Below are positions 29,126 to 39,123 of a DNA stretch of 64,000 nt, piece by piece. How positions within the stretch are numbered: the stretch's first letter is position 1; each line of letters opens with the position of its first letter. The position numbers and the translations under genes were made by a program. The notes beneath the pieces were generated by a model. It did not search any database. It had not been told where the DNA came from and saw only the letters and a program-made list of their open reading frames with translations. Location: the NCBI GenBank assembly GCA_934481385.1, contig CAKSPD010000001.1, positions 248,001 through 312,000 of the forward strand, given 5' to 3'. The DNA is from an uncultured Oscillospiraceae bacterium. Its GTDB lineage: Bacteria; Bacillota; Clostridia; Oscillospirales; Ruminococcaceae.

Positions 29126-31102
29126 TTAAGATTTATCATTCAAGGATTCATCAATAGCATTTTTAAGTCTGTCAACAGCCTCAGAAACAGAAACATCTTT
29201 AATCTGGGTTGCCGCCATAGTCTGATGACCTCCTCCGCCAAGACGTTCCATTATAACCTGAACATTCATACCTCCGAGAGAACGGGCTGATATATTTACA
29301 GTATCTCCTGTGCGGTAGACTACAAACGAAGCATCTACACCCGATATACTTAAAAGGTCATCAGCAGCCTGCGGTGAGATAAGTCTTATATCATCACTTT
29401 TAAGCTCTGTTGATGCAATAGCACATCTGTTATGTATATCTGCGGAAGATACTATCTGTGTACGGCGTTTATATGATTCTATTGTACTTGAAAAAAGTTT
29501 TTTGACAGTAACAGTATCCGCACCGAGTTTTCTGAGATAAGCCGCAGCCTCAAAAGTTCTGACACCTGTTCTCATTATAAAGTTTTTTGTATCAAGAGTT
29601 ATTCCTGAGAGAAGTGCCTCCGCATAGCATGCATCAATATTCGCAGAACCCTCAAACTTGAAATACTGTATAAGCTCTGTTACCATTTCAGAAGCCGATG
29701 ATGCATAAGGCTCATGATGAAATATAACAGCATTGTCAATAAAATTGACAGTTTTGCGGTGGTGGTCAATAACGACTATATTTTTTGCTTTTTTATAAAG
29801 TTCCTTGCTTTCGATAAAATCCTTGTTATGAGTATCAACTATAATAAGCAGGTCACTGTCTGTAATTGAATCAACAGCAGTCTGCGGTGATATATAGAAG
29901 TCATCAACCTTTGTAGTTTCTTCTATATGTTCTATAAGCTGAATGGCAAGATTTTTTTTGCGGTCAACAACAACATATGCATTTTTTTCAAAAAGCCTTA
30001 CTGCTGAAGCAAGACCTGTTGCCGAACCTATTGAATCCAAATCACCGAAACTATGCCCCATTATAAAAACATTGTCGGATTTTTCAATAAAATCCTGAAG
30101 TGTATTTGCAATAATACGGGTTTTTGCACGGGATTTCTTTTCAACGCCTTTTGAAACTCCGCCGAAAAATCTGAAACCGTTTTCAGTTTTTACGACAGCC
30201 TGATCTCCTCCTCGTCCGAGAGCCATATCAAGACATTGTCTTGCAATTTTTTCGCTTTCTTCAAGAGAACCTGCACCCTGTCCGACTCCTATTGAAAACG
30301 TAAGGCAGTTTCTTTCACCAAGTTTGATTTCTCTTGCGGAATCAAGAATTTTAAATTTTTCCTCTATAATCTTATTCAGATGTCTGTCCTCAAGAACGGC
30401 AACAAAAGTATTGTCAGATATTTTTTTAACAATACCGTCAGTTCCGTTCATAAAGTTTTCAATAAGCTGTTCAGTTTCAACAGATGTTTTAGCCTTTTCT
30501 GTTTCTTTTGCATTCTGCATTATATCGTCATAATTATCAATCATAAGGATAACAACAGACTGTCTTGTATCATTGAAGGTTTTTTCAAGGCGTAACAAAT
30601 CCGTTACATCTGAAAAATAAAGAACGGTGAGGGATTCCTCGTCCTTGCCTCTTGTAACGACTGAACGGACTTTATAGCTGTTTCCGTTCACCATACAAAG
30701 ACATTCACTGCCTTTCTGAATTTCACCAAGGTCAACACTTATATAGTCAAGAAGCGAATAGCCGAAAATATCCTGTTCAGCAGCAACCTTTTCCCTGAAA
30801 AATTCATTATACCAGACAACTATTCCGCTTTTGTCTATAACTACGGCAGGGGCGGGCAGAAAATTCATAAATTCCGCCCCGCTCTGTTCAAGATTGGTGC
30901 TTATACGGCTGACATGGCGGTACATATGCTGGAAATTTCCGGCAAGAACCACTATAAAAACTATACAAAGAACCGTTGCGGGAACAGATATTGCCATAAA
31001 TTCCCTGACGTTGTACTTGCATAGCATAAAAGATGCGACAATCTCACAAATAAACATCATCACCGATATTATTATCAATGCCAAGGGAAATTTTTTTTTC
31101 AT
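29126..31102 (-). CDS. gdpP: Cyclic-di-AMP phosphodiesterase GdpP
   Basis: 658 aa. Two N-terminal membrane helices (about 5-27 and 33-52) precede a PAS-like region (about 70-160), a degenerate GGDEF domain (about 165-300), then DHH and DHHA1 domains. DHH-family residues are [20 protein letters not shown] and VIDHHRK, and GGGGHQTMA is the DHHA1 motif. It hydrolyses c-di-AMP and so helps set potassium balance and wall stress. It is 26 bp upstream of rplI and 24 bp downstream of rnjA. Confidence 0.95.
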   Translation of the reverse strand: MKKKFPLALIIISVMMFICEIVASFMLCKYNVREFMAISVPATVLCIVFIVVLAGNFQHMYRHVSRISTNLEQSGAEFMNFLPAPAVVIDKSGIVVWYNEFFREKVAAEQDIFGYSLLDYISVDLGEIQKGSECLCMVNGNSYKVRSVVTRGKDEESLTVLYFSDVTDLLRLEKTFNDTRQSVVILMIDNYDDIMQNAKETEKAKTSVETEQLIENFMNGTDGIVKKISDNTFVAVLEDRHLNKIIEEKFKILDSAREIKLGERNCLTFSIGVGQGAGSLEESEKIARQCLDMALGRGGDQAVVKTENGFRFFGGVSKGVEKKSRAKTRIIANTLQDFIEKSDNVFIMGHSFGDLDSIGSATGLASAVRLFEKNAYVVVDRKKNLAIQLIEHIEETTKVDDFYISPQTAVDSITDSDLLIIVDTHNKDFIESKELYKKAKNIVVIDHHRKTVNFIDNAVIFHHEPYASSASEMVTELIQYFKFEGSANIDACYAEALLSGITLDTKNFIMRTGVRTFEAAAYLRKLGADTVTVKKLFSSTIESYKRRTQIVSSADIHNRCAIASTELKSDDIRLISPQAADDLLSISGVDASFVVYRTGDTVNISARSLGGMNVQVIMERLGGGGHQTMAATQIKDVSVSEAVDRLKNAIDESLNDKS

Positions 31103-31126
31103 TTTTTCATCTCCGTTCCGATGAAA

Positions 31127-32908
31127 TCAGACTTCCATAATAATCGGAAGAATCATCGGACTCCTTTTTGTTTTCTGATAAATATAATCTGAAAGAGCAT
31201 CTCTCATTTTTCCTTTAAGGGTATTCCATTCCTTAAATTCACCGGCAGAACAGTTGTTTAAAGTTCCGATAAGTATATTTCTTGAATCAACCATAAGTTC
31301 CTCTGATTCACGAACATAAACGAATCCCCTTGATATAATGTCCGGCCCTGAAACAACATGATTTGTAGATTTTTCTATGCCGACAACAATTATAATAAGT
31401 CCGTCCTGAGCGAGATGCTTTCTATCTCTGAGAACAATTGAACCGACATCTCCGACTCCAAGACCGTCAACAAGAGTTCTTCCGGCAGGAACTTGTGAAA
31501 CTATTGACATTTTAACACCGTCAGTTTCAATAACATTTCCTATTTCGGCAATAATTATATTTTCTTCCGGTATTCCGACATCAACAGCAAGTTCAGCATG
31601 CTTTTTAAGATGTTTGTATTCACCATGAACAGGAATAAAAAATTTTGGTTTTGTCAGAGCCATCATAAGTTTAAGCTCCTCCTGACAAGCGTGGCCTGAT
31701 ACATGGACTTCATACATAGATTCATATACAACCTCTGCACCGGATTTCATAAGTTCATTTACAACCTTTGTGACATACTTTTCATTTCCCGGTATAGGCT
31801 TTGCAGAAATTATAATAAAATCCTGAGGAGTAATATTTACTTTTTTATGGTCATTCATAGCCATTCTTGTAAGGGCAGACATAGGTTCTCCCTGACTTCC
31901 GGTTGTTATAAGAACAATCTGTTCATTCTTATAGAGATTCATCATTTCAATATCTATGATTATTCCGTCCGGAACTTTAAGATAACCGAGGTCTATGGCA
32001 GTTGTGATGACATTTATCATACTTCTTCCGAAAAGAGCGACTTTCCTGCCGTATTTTTCCGCACAGTCGACAATCTGCTGAACACGATGTATATTTGAAG
32101 AAAATGTAGCTATTATAATTCTTTTTCCGTCTGCTTTTTTAAAAAGATTTTCAAAAGATTCACCGACTTTTCTTTCAGTCTGAGTATAGCCGGGGCGTTC
32201 AGCATTTGTTGATTCGGACATAAGGGCAAGAACTCCCCTGTTTCCGAGTTCACCGAAACGTGCAAGGTCAATAATTCCGCCGTCTATTGATGAAAAATCA
32301 ACCTTGAAATCGCCTGTATGCACAATTACTCCTGCCGGAGTATGAATAGCTATTCCGGCTGAATCAGGTATAGAATGGTTTACTTTTATAAGTTCAACAC
32401 CCATACAGCCCATTTTTATTGTTTTTCTTGGCGGAACAACATTGAGCTGAACTCTGCCGGAAAGTCCATGTTCTTTAAGTTTTCCGTCAACAAGTCCGAG
32501 TGTAAGCTTTGTGCCGTATACAGGGACGTTCATTTTCTTCAGAAAATAAACAAGACCGCCTATATGGTCTTCATGTCCATGAGTGAGAACAATTCCTCTG
32601 AGTTTGTCACGGTTTCTTTCAACATATGTGAAATCAGGAATTACTATATCCACACCCGGCATATCAGCATCAGGAAAAGCAAGACCGCAGTCAAGAATAA
32701 ACATATCATTTGCACATTCAAAGACAGTCATATTCTTTCCGATTTCGTTAAGACCTCCGAGAGGAATGATTTTTATGGGAGTTTTTCGGGATTCTCTTTT
32801 TTCCCTTTTTGGTTCGGAAACAGAATTTTCCTGTTGTTCCGGCTTTCTGCGAACATATTTTCTTTTATAACCAGCCGGAGATTTTTTTTGATTTTCCTTT
32901 TCGTTCAC
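31127..32908 (-). CDS. rnjA: Ribonuclease J
   Basis: 593 aa. It has 5' exonuclease and endonuclease activity in mRNA decay and rRNA maturation. The metallo-beta-lactamase core has LTHGHEDHIGG and the later HTGDFKVD, the beta-CASP segment follows, and then the C-terminal domain. About 40 basic residues precede the core (KRKYVRRKPEQQ), a common RNase J extension. The start is GTG at 32908, with AGG at 32918-32916. A leader of about 160 nt from the promoter 33078-33106 holds a hairpin at 33026-33049. Confidence 0.95.
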   Translation of the reverse strand: MNEKENQKKSPAGYKRKYVRRKPEQQENSVSEPKREKRESRKTPIKIIPLGGLNEIGKNMTVFECANDMFILDCGLAFPDADMPGVDIVIPDFTYVERNRDKLRGIVLTHGHEDHIGGLVYFLKKMNVPVYGTKLTLGLVDGKLKEHGLSGRVQLNVVPPRKTIKMGCMGVELIKVNHSIPDSAGIAIHTPAGVIVHTGDFKVDFSSIDGGIIDLARFGELGNRGVLALMSESTNAERPGYTQTERKVGESFENLFKKADGKRIIIATFSSNIHRVQQIVDCAEKYGRKVALFGRSMINVITTAIDLGYLKVPDGIIIDIEMMNLYKNEQIVLITTGSQGEPMSALTRMAMNDHKKVNITPQDFIIISAKPIPGNEKYVTKVVNELMKSGAEVVYESMYEVHVSGHACQEELKLMMALTKPKFFIPVHGEYKHLKKHAELAVDVGIPEENIIIAEIGNVIETDGVKMSIVSQVPAGRTLVDGLGVGDVGSIVLRDRKHLAQDGLIIIVVGIEKSTNHVVSGPDIISRGFVYVRESEELMVDSRNILIGTLNNCSAGEFKEWNTLKGKMRDALSDYIYQKTKRSPMILPIIMEV

Positions 32909-33025
32909 TTTATGACCTCACTTTCTGTACAAGTGCATTTTCTTGATTTACTTGCAGGAACAATATGCAGAAACGATGAAACAACGCACTTTAATAAAAT
33001 CACGAATGGAAATTTTTATCTTAAA

Positions 33026-33049
33026 GGCGTGGATTATCCCAACCACGCC
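33026..33049 (-). promoter_or_regulatory. Hairpin in the rnjA leader
   Basis: On the minus strand GGCGTGG (33049-33043) pairs with CCACGCC (33032-33026) around TTGGGATAAT. There is no T run after it, so it is not a plain terminator. It lies about 20 nt into the mRNA. Confidence 0.5.
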
Positions 33050-33077
33050 GTTAAAGCCGAAAAATATATACAATATT

Positions 33078-33106
33078 ATTATACGTTATGAGTTGTAATC
33101 TGTCAA
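33078..33106 (-). promoter_or_regulatory. rnjA promoter
   Basis: Minus strand TTGACA (33106-33101), 17 bp spacer, TATAAT (33083-33078): a perfect consensus. Confidence 0.9.
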
Positions 33107-33160
33107 GCAAAAAAGCTGTGATTATACAATTTTTACAAATAGGATTTCTTATAGTCAGAT

Positions 33161-34234
33161 TTATTTTCCGTTTTTTTCAAGAATAAGCTTTTCCCATTTT
33201 CCGCAGAGTTCTGCGGAATTTTCCATACTCATAGACTGAACAGCGAGGGAAATGCGGTTCTTTCCGCTTCTTGAAATTTTTATTCTTCCGTCAGAATCAA
33301 GAATAGTTCTCTCAGAATCACGCATACAGAAATCTGTACTTATTTCACGTCTTGCAGTATAAAAAGGCGGAATTTTTCTTATTGTATCCTGTATATTTTC
33401 AGTACTGTTCATAAGAGCTGTACAGAGGAAAAGCGAATCAAATGTAAAACGCTGTTTATATAAATCATTATGATTTGATTCATTGCTGTATTCATAACGG
33501 GCATTCATACTTTCTGCAAGTTCTTCACCTGCATAGTGAAATCCATACGGAAGTATTACCTTTTCGCCTTTTTCCCATAGAATAAATGCATATGCAAGAA
33601 CAAGTCTTTCATATGAAATAAATCCCGAATCGGTGCTGTAACAGTTTACACGGCTTCCGTCCTCCGAAATCTGAAAAACAATATCGCCCGTTTCAGATGA
33701 AAAAAAGTTTCTCCATATATCAGCAATTTTTCTGTTTCCACAGCTTATAACAGCTCTGCCGATAAAATTTTCTGCAACGCTGTCCCTGATTGAATTTATA
33801 TAAAGCAGACTCATATTGTAAAGATATGATATTTTCCCTGATTTTTTAAGATTTTCTGCTGATTTGGCATTATATATTTTCAGCATAATACTTTCGGACA
33901 TATTTATGCCGTATCTGTCGAAAAAAATAAAACGCAGTTTTTCTTCTCCGCAGATATATATTCCGCAGTCACATTCAGAAAGTTTTATTCCGTATCTGAA
34001 AACAGGAACAGGCTCATTTATAACAAATATATCTGCTCCGCCTTTTGCAATTCCTCCAATCAAAACAGAAAGTTCAGGATTTCGGGATAATATATCAGTA
34101 CCGACTGCAATTCTTCTGAAAATATTACCAATAATCTTTCCGAAATCCGCAAGTTCCCCCATTTCAGAAATATCCGTTTCCTCACAGAAATTATCCCTGA
34201 AACTGAATTTTCCTTTTTCACCGTAATAGCTCAT
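33161..34234 (-). CDS. Degenerate phosphohexomutase-like protein (probable pseudoenzyme)
   Basis: 357 aa. The layout follows phosphoglucomutase/phosphomannomutase/GlmM: VGTDILSRNPELSVLIGGIAKGG resembles the domain 1 core, and GIYICGEEKLRFIFFDRYG aligns with the strand that normally carries TASHNP. The serine and neighbours are deleted. The Mg loop DGDGDR is replaced by SEDGSR (190-195). The phosphate-binding RPSGTEP is replaced by SRSGKNR (321-327). It is also about 90 residues short. The fold seems kept while every active loop is lost, which suggests a regulatory or scaffold role. GGAGG precedes the ATG. The resemblance was judged by eye. Confidence 0.6.
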   Translation of the reverse strand: MSYYGEKGKFSFRDNFCEETDISEMGELADFGKIIGNIFRRIAVGTDILSRNPELSVLIGGIAKGGADIFVINEPVPVFRYGIKLSECDCGIYICGEEKLRFIFFDRYGINMSESIMLKIYNAKSAENLKKSGKISYLYNMSLLYINSIRDSVAENFIGRAVISCGNRKIADIWRNFFSSETGDIVFQISEDGSRVNCYSTDSGFISYERLVLAYAFILWEKGEKVILPYGFHYAGEELAESMNARYEYSNESNHNDLYKQRFTFDSLFLCTALMNSTENIQDTIRKIPPFYTARREISTDFCMRDSERTILDSDGRIKISRSGKNRISLAVQSMSMENSAELCGKWEKLILEKNGK

Positions 34235-34308
34235 AGCAATATACCTCCGTTTTATTACATCAACTTAAATATTGCCTGCTAAACAGATATTTATACTTAT
34301 AATATATT

Positions 34309-35541
34309 TTATTGTCTTTTAACTTTACGGCACAGAAAAAGAAGTGCAAGTATATTCGGAAATGCCATAAGACCATTGAAAATATCAGAAAGCGTCCACA
34401 CATCTTCAAGCGAAAATATTGCTCCGGAAGCCACTGCAACAGAAAATACAAACCGGTAAGGCTTTATATATCTCCCTCCCGAAATATGACGGAATGACGT
34501 TTCACCGCAGTAATACCAGCCTGTTATTGTACAGAAAGCAAAAAGTATAACTGATATATTTATAAAAATATTTCCGCCGTATGCTTTATTTATATCATAT
34601 GTATCTGTTACAAGAAGAACAAGTGCTGTAAGAGTACAGCATACTATCGTATCAAGAAATACTTCAAATATACTCCACATTCCCTGAACGGACGGTTCAT
34701 TTTCTTCACATGCACTGTGCATTATTGAAGAACTTCCGAGTCCTGCCTCATTTGAAAATATTCCGCGTCTTATTCCGACTGATACAGCATATCCTCCTGC
34801 TGATTTGAAATCAAAGGCTGAACTGAATATTTCTTTAAAAGCACCTCCAAGATGTTCACGATGATTTATTATAACTGCAATTGATATTATTATATATATT
34901 GCTGTAAGAACGGGAATTATTATCTGTGTGGCACTTCCTATTCGTTTTATTCCTCCGGAAACAACTGCATACACTGATAAAAAAATGAAAAATGCTGTAA
35001 TATATTTATCTGCTCCGAAATCATAAAAAGCATTTCCTATTGAATTGGACTGTACCATTCCTCCCATTCCCCATGATGCAAGTACACAGAATACTGAAAA
35101 AACAACGGCAAGCACATCAGAGCCTACTCCGTATTTAAGATACGAAATTGCCCCTCCAAGCCATTCACTGCCTTTTTTACGGCGGTAAAGTATTCCGAGA
35201 TAGTTTTCTGCATATACAAGAGCCATTCCGAAAAATGCTGATACCCACATCCAGAATATACTCCCTGCACCTCCTGTTGCTATTGCAGATGCAACGCCTA
35301 TTATATTTCCTGTTCCCATAGCTGTTCCGAGTGATGATGTAACCGTTTTAAGCTGTGAAATTCCTGTTCCTGATTTTTCTGATTCCCCGTTATTTTTTCC
35401 TTTTAAAAGAAATGGTATCATTCTGAACTGTATAAATCTTAATTTCAAAGTATAAATCAGTCCTGCCGATAAAAGAAGAAATATCAGACCTCCTCCCCAG
35501 ACGTATCCGTTTATTGTTTTTAAAATATTGCTTACATTCAT
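34309..35541 (-). CDS. Alanine/glycine:cation symporter (AGCS family)
   Basis: 410 aa with about ten membrane helices. AGCS hallmarks are LRFIQFRMIPFLL, SSLGTAMGTGNIIGVASAI, the FWMWVSAFFGMALVYAENYL segment, and RRGIFSNEAGLGSSSIMHSA. It imports alanine, glycine or similar amino acids with sodium. It is somewhat shorter than typical members (about 450). The degenerate phosphohexomutase gene follows 74 bp downstream on the same strand. Confidence 0.92.
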   Translation of the reverse strand: MNVSNILKTINGYVWGGGLIFLLLSAGLIYTLKLRFIQFRMIPFLLKGKNNGESEKSGTGISQLKTVTSSLGTAMGTGNIIGVASAIATGGAGSIFWMWVSAFFGMALVYAENYLGILYRRKKGSEWLGGAISYLKYGVGSDVLAVVFSVFCVLASWGMGGMVQSNSIGNAFYDFGADKYITAFFIFLSVYAVVSGGIKRIGSATQIIIPVLTAIYIIISIAVIINHREHLGGAFKEIFSSAFDFKSAGGYAVSVGIRRGIFSNEAGLGSSSIMHSACEENEPSVQGMWSIFEVFLDTIVCCTLTALVLLVTDTYDINKAYGGNIFINISVILFAFCTITGWYYCGETSFRHISGGRYIKPYRFVFSVAVASGAIFSLEDVWTLSDIFNGLMAFPNILALLFLCRKVKRQ

Positions 35542-35617
35542 CTTTTCCCCCTTGTAATTATATAATATTTTATGGTATACTATAAATATATAAATTCATA
35601 ATGTGAGGGATTTTATT

Positions 35618-36046
35618 TTGAAAATATACAATGCTGACAAAACTCCTCTTAATATTTTAAGAATACTTATATCAGTAATTATAATTATTTTTCTGATACT
35701 CTGCCGTCTTTTTATACCCTTTTATATGCTTATGATTGTTCTCATGGCGATATTCTCAGCAATGGGCATAATACTTATATTTTTTTATTTTCCGGCTATG
35801 TTCCGAAATCTTGAATTTTACTTAGGTGAAAATACAATAACAAAAAAATACGGTGTTTTCTTTCATCGTGAACAGACTATTCATATATCATCAGTTCAGT
35901 ATATTACAACAGGTTTCTGCTGTATAGAGGGACTCTGCTTTATAGTACTTAATGTTTACGGAGGAATTATGATTCTGCCGTTTTTAAGCCGTAAGGATTT
36001 CAAAGCGGTCATAAGCCAGCTTGAATATACTATCAAAAGGAAGTGA
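35618..36046 (+). CDS. Membrane protein with bacterial PH domain (YdbS-like)
   Basis: 142 aa. Two N-terminal membrane helices (about 12-32 and 36-58) are followed by a bPH_2 domain (NLEFYLGENTITKKYGVFFHREQTIHISSVQYI). The start is TTG at 35618, 7 bp after GAGGGA; an upstream GTG at 35603 overlaps that ribosome site. The next gene starts inside its stop (GTGA), so the two are coupled, like ydbS-ydbT in Bacillus. They are possibly involved in envelope stress or toxin resistance, by analogy only. Confidence 0.8.
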   Translation: MKIYNADKTPLNILRILISVIIIIFLILCRLFIPFYMLMIVLMAIFSAMGIILIFFYFPAMFRNLEFYLGENTITKKYGVFFHREQTIHISSVQYITTGFCCIEGLCFIVLNVYGGIMILPFLSRKDFKAVISQLEYTIKRK

Positions 36047-37491
36047 TTATCCTGTATCATGAACACCCTCTTAAAATACTGAAATATTCAGCAAAAAACA
36101 TATGGCTTTTAATATTTCCTCTCCTGCGAGGAATAAAAGCATATCGTCTTGACGTAAACCGCCTCTATGAATGGGTTAAAGGTTCTTGGTTTGACATTCT
36201 TATAATAACTGTAATTCTGCTTTTCGGATATATAAGGTGGAAATTTTCACTTATAACAGTTACAAAATATTCAATTGTTCACCGTCAGGGAATTATATTC
36301 AAAATTAAAACTGATATTCCTATAAATAACTTATCATCTGTAACAATTGAACACCCATTTCATCTCAGAATTTTCGGGGCAGTAAAATTTTATGCTGATA
36401 CACGTTCCGGAACAACTCCTTCAAATGATATGCATCTGCTTTTAAAGAATAAAACCATAACTGAAATTATGAAAAAAATACCGTCTGTTTCACAGTATAA
36501 CAGTATAAAATACAGCCATAAACCGAAACTCTATCTTATACTTATATTTTCCGCACTTTTTTCAAGCAGTCTTTCGGGAATTATATATATAGGAACATTT
36601 TTCTTTCAGGGCGGTGAAATAGCAAAGGATATTATCCTTACATCAATAGATATAATTTCTGCTGAAACTTCAAAATTCATTATTTCAGCAGTTCCTCCTG
36701 TCATATGGGGAATTATAATATTTATGCTTTCAACATGGATTATATCATTCATAATAAATCTTATAAAATACAGCGGATTCAGCATAAGGCACGATTCTGG
36801 TATAATTGAAATAAAATTCGGATATTTCACAAAACGTCATTTCAACATATCTATGAAAAAAATAAATTACATTGATATACGTCAGAACGTCATAATGAAA
36901 CTTTTCAGAGTTATGTCAATAAATATAAGCTGTTCGGGATATGGTTCAAATACAAAAAATCTGCCTGTTCTTGTTCCGATTATAACAAAAAGAACCCTCA
37001 ATGAAAATCTCTCTGACATAGTTCATGCAAGATTCAGCATATCAAAACAATATAAACCGAAAATAACAAGTTTCTGGCAATATATATGGATTTCTGTAAT
37101 AATATCAGCTCTTATACTTCCTCTTACATCAATAATAACATACTTCTTTCCGGAATTTCATGAACTTGCAGTCTTTGTTACAGTTATGGCTGAAATTCCT
37201 GCATTATGGTCTGTAATTGTAAATCTTACTGCACTCTTTACAAGCGGTATTACTTTCAGTGACGGCTATATACAGATAAATTATGCAAAGGGACTTTCAT
37301 TTCATACGGCAATTGCTGAACCTGAAAAAGTTGCAACCTTTCAGATAATGCAGACTCCTTTTCAGAAATTCTTTAAAAAATGCACAGTATCAATAAGATT
37401 CGGAAGTGAAGTTTCAGTCAGTCACACTGTCAAGGCTATTCATTTTGATGATGCAATGAAAATTCTTGATACAATAAGTTCATACAAATAA
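36043..37491 (+). CDS. Membrane protein with repeated bacterial PH domains (YdbT-like)
   Basis: 482 aa, starting at GTG 36043 in a 4-base overlap with the previous gene. Membrane helices occur near 16-30, 46-64, 162-188, 218-242, 335-357 and 364-390. PH-like segments follow the helices: TVTKYSIVHRQGIIFKIKTDI (first) and GIIEIKFGYFTKRHFNISM (second), with a third near the C-terminus (GYIQINYAKGLSFHTAIAEPEKVATF). This two-gene layout is typical for YdbS/YdbT-type proteins. The function is not established. Confidence 0.82.
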   Translation: MIILYHEHPLKILKYSAKNIWLLIFPLLRGIKAYRLDVNRLYEWVKGSWFDILIITVILLFGYIRWKFSLITVTKYSIVHRQGIIFKIKTDIPINNLSSVTIEHPFHLRIFGAVKFYADTRSGTTPSNDMHLLLKNKTITEIMKKIPSVSQYNSIKYSHKPKLYLILIFSALFSSSLSGIIYIGTFFFQGGEIAKDIILTSIDIISAETSKFIISAVPPVIWGIIIFMLSTWIISFIINLIKYSGFSIRHDSGIIEIKFGYFTKRHFNISMKKINYIDIRQNVIMKLFRVMSINISCSGYGSNTKNLPVLVPIITKRTLNENLSDIVHARFSISKQYKPKITSFWQYIWISVIISALILPLTSIITYFFPEFHELAVFVTVMAEIPALWSVIVNLTALFTSGITFSDGYIQINYAKGLSFHTAIAEPEKVATFQIMQTPFQKFFKKCTVSIRFGSEVSVSHTVKAIHFDDAMKILDTISSYK

Positions 37492-37496
37492 AAAAA

Positions 37497-37521
37497 CGGT
37501 CAGTTTAAATCAAACTGACCG
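37497..37521. terminator. Bidirectional terminator between the YdbT-like gene and glgA
   Basis: CGGTCAGTTT at 37497-37506 pairs with AAACTGACCG at 37512-37521. A-rich sequence lies on the left and TGTTGTTTTTT on the right. Confidence 0.85.
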
Positions 37522-37539
37522 CTGTTGTTTTTTACGGTA

Positions 37540-38997
37540 TTATTCCCATGAACACATCCAGTTATAGATGCCTTCATACTGTTTTGCGGAATTGTTCCAT
37601 GAGAAGTCCTTTTCCATACCTCTCTTTATAATATTATCCCATTCCTTAGGAGTTTCAAAGTATACTTTCTTTGAATAATTGATAACGCTGAGCATTTCAT
37701 CAGCATTATAATTCTTAAATGAGAAACCTGTACCTGTGCCTTCAAATTCGTTATAAGGTTCAACAGTATCTTTAAGACCGCCTGTTTCTCTTACAATCGG
37801 AACTGTTCCGTATCTGAGTGACATAAGCTGAGTAAGACCGCATGGTTCAAAAAGTGACGGTACAAGCATAGCATCAGCTGATGCATAAAGTTTATGTGCG
37901 AGGTCATCAGAATAAAGTATATTTGCAGAAACTCTGTCTTTATACTTCCATGCATAGTGCTTGAACATATTTTCATATTTGCTTTCGCCTGTTCCGATTA
38001 CGACAAGCTGTGTATTTGAATCAACGATTCTTTCAAGAGCATATTCAACAAGGTCAAGACCTTTCTGGTCAGTGAGTCTTGAGATAATGGCAATCATATA
38101 CTTGTTCGGATTCTGAGGAAGTCCGAGCTGTTCCTGAAGTTTCCTTTTATTTTCAGCCTTAGCTTTTCTGAAATTCTTGCTTGAATATTTTGAATATATA
38201 TGTTCATCAGTAGCAGGGTTGAAAATCTGATAATCTATGCCGTTTACGATACCTCTGAGCTGCATTTTCTTTGCTCTGAGAAGACCGTCAAGACCTTCAC
38301 CATAGAAAGGATACTTGATTTCATCTGCATATGTTTCAGAAACAGTTGTTATATAGTCTGCATAGACAAGACCGCCTTTGAGCATATTTGCATCTTTTTT
38401 ATATTCAAGCTTGTCCGGAGTGAACATATAGTCCGGAAGATTTGTATTGTACTTGAATGTATCAATATTCCATACACCCTGAAATCTGAGATTATGTATA
38501 GTCATAATTGACTTTGTATGATTGTAGAACGGGTGTGAGGCAAATGTGGATTTAAGGAACACCGGAATAAGTGATGCCTGCCAGTCATGACAGTGAATTA
38601 TATCAGGGCAGAAGTTTACAACAGGCATTATTGCAAGCACAGCCTTGCAGAAGAAAGTAAAGCGTTCAATATCCCATTTCAAATCAGAGGAATAAGGTGT
38701 GTTGCACTTGAAGTAATATTCATTGTCAACAAAGTAGAACTTTACTCCCTCATATTCATACTCCATTATTCCGACATGAGTACCTACAATTCTCTTTCCG
38801 AAATCCATGTAGAAATGAGTAACATACTTAAAGTTATCACGGTATTTTGCAGGGATACATGTATAGTAAGGCATTATAACCCTGACATCATATTCATTTC
38901 TGTCAAGATATTTCGGCAAAGCACCGACAACATCAGCAAGACCGCCTGTTTTGATAAAAGGCACACATTCAGATGAAGCAAAAAGAATGTTTTTCAT
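37540..38997 (-). CDS. glgA: Glycogen synthase (ADP-glucose type)
   Basis: 485 aa, GT5 family. It extends alpha-1,4-glucan from ADP-glucose. The N-terminal motif is SSECVPFIKTGGLADVVGALPKYL (the KTGGL binds the donor), followed by HCHDWQASLIPVFL and, in the C-terminal half, SRLTDQKGLDL and MLVPSLFEPCGLTQL. The start at 38997 is chosen from the family pattern MKNILFASSE and GAGGAG upstream; the open frame runs 23 codons further. The promoter is 39055-39083. No glgC, glgD or glgB lies nearby. Confidence 0.95.
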   Translation of the reverse strand: MKNILFASSECVPFIKTGGLADVVGALPKYLDRNEYDVRVIMPYYTCIPAKYRDNFKYVTHFYMDFGKRIVGTHVGIMEYEYEGVKFYFVDNEYYFKCNTPYSSDLKWDIERFTFFCKAVLAIMPVVNFCPDIIHCHDWQASLIPVFLKSTFASHPFYNHTKSIMTIHNLRFQGVWNIDTFKYNTNLPDYMFTPDKLEYKKDANMLKGGLVYADYITTVSETYADEIKYPFYGEGLDGLLRAKKMQLRGIVNGIDYQIFNPATDEHIYSKYSSKNFRKAKAENKRKLQEQLGLPQNPNKYMIAIISRLTDQKGLDLVEYALERIVDSNTQLVVIGTGESKYENMFKHYAWKYKDRVSANILYSDDLAHKLYASADAMLVPSLFEPCGLTQLMSLRYGTVPIVRETGGLKDTVEPYNEFEGTGTGFSFKNYNADEMLSVINYSKKVYFETPKEWDNIIKRGMEKDFSWNNSAKQYEGIYNWMCSWE

Positions 38998-39054
38998 AGA
39001 ATCACTCCTCAATTTTAATTTTGTAAATAAAAAGTTCAAAAATTTCATATTTAT

Positions 39055-39083
39055 ATTATAATACAAAAATCAGAATAAGTCAA
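39055..39083 (-). promoter_or_regulatory. glgA promoter
   Basis: Minus strand TTGACT (39083-39078), 17 bp spacer, TATAAT (39060-39055). Confidence 0.8.
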
Positions 39084-39123
39084 TAGAAAAATTGTAAAAA
39101 AAGTACAATTCTTATAATTTATT

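Noticed and set aside
32375..33091. 238-codon plus-strand frame across rnjA and its leader
   Set aside because: It is the complement of the metallo-beta-lactamase core, with no ribosome site and improbable composition.
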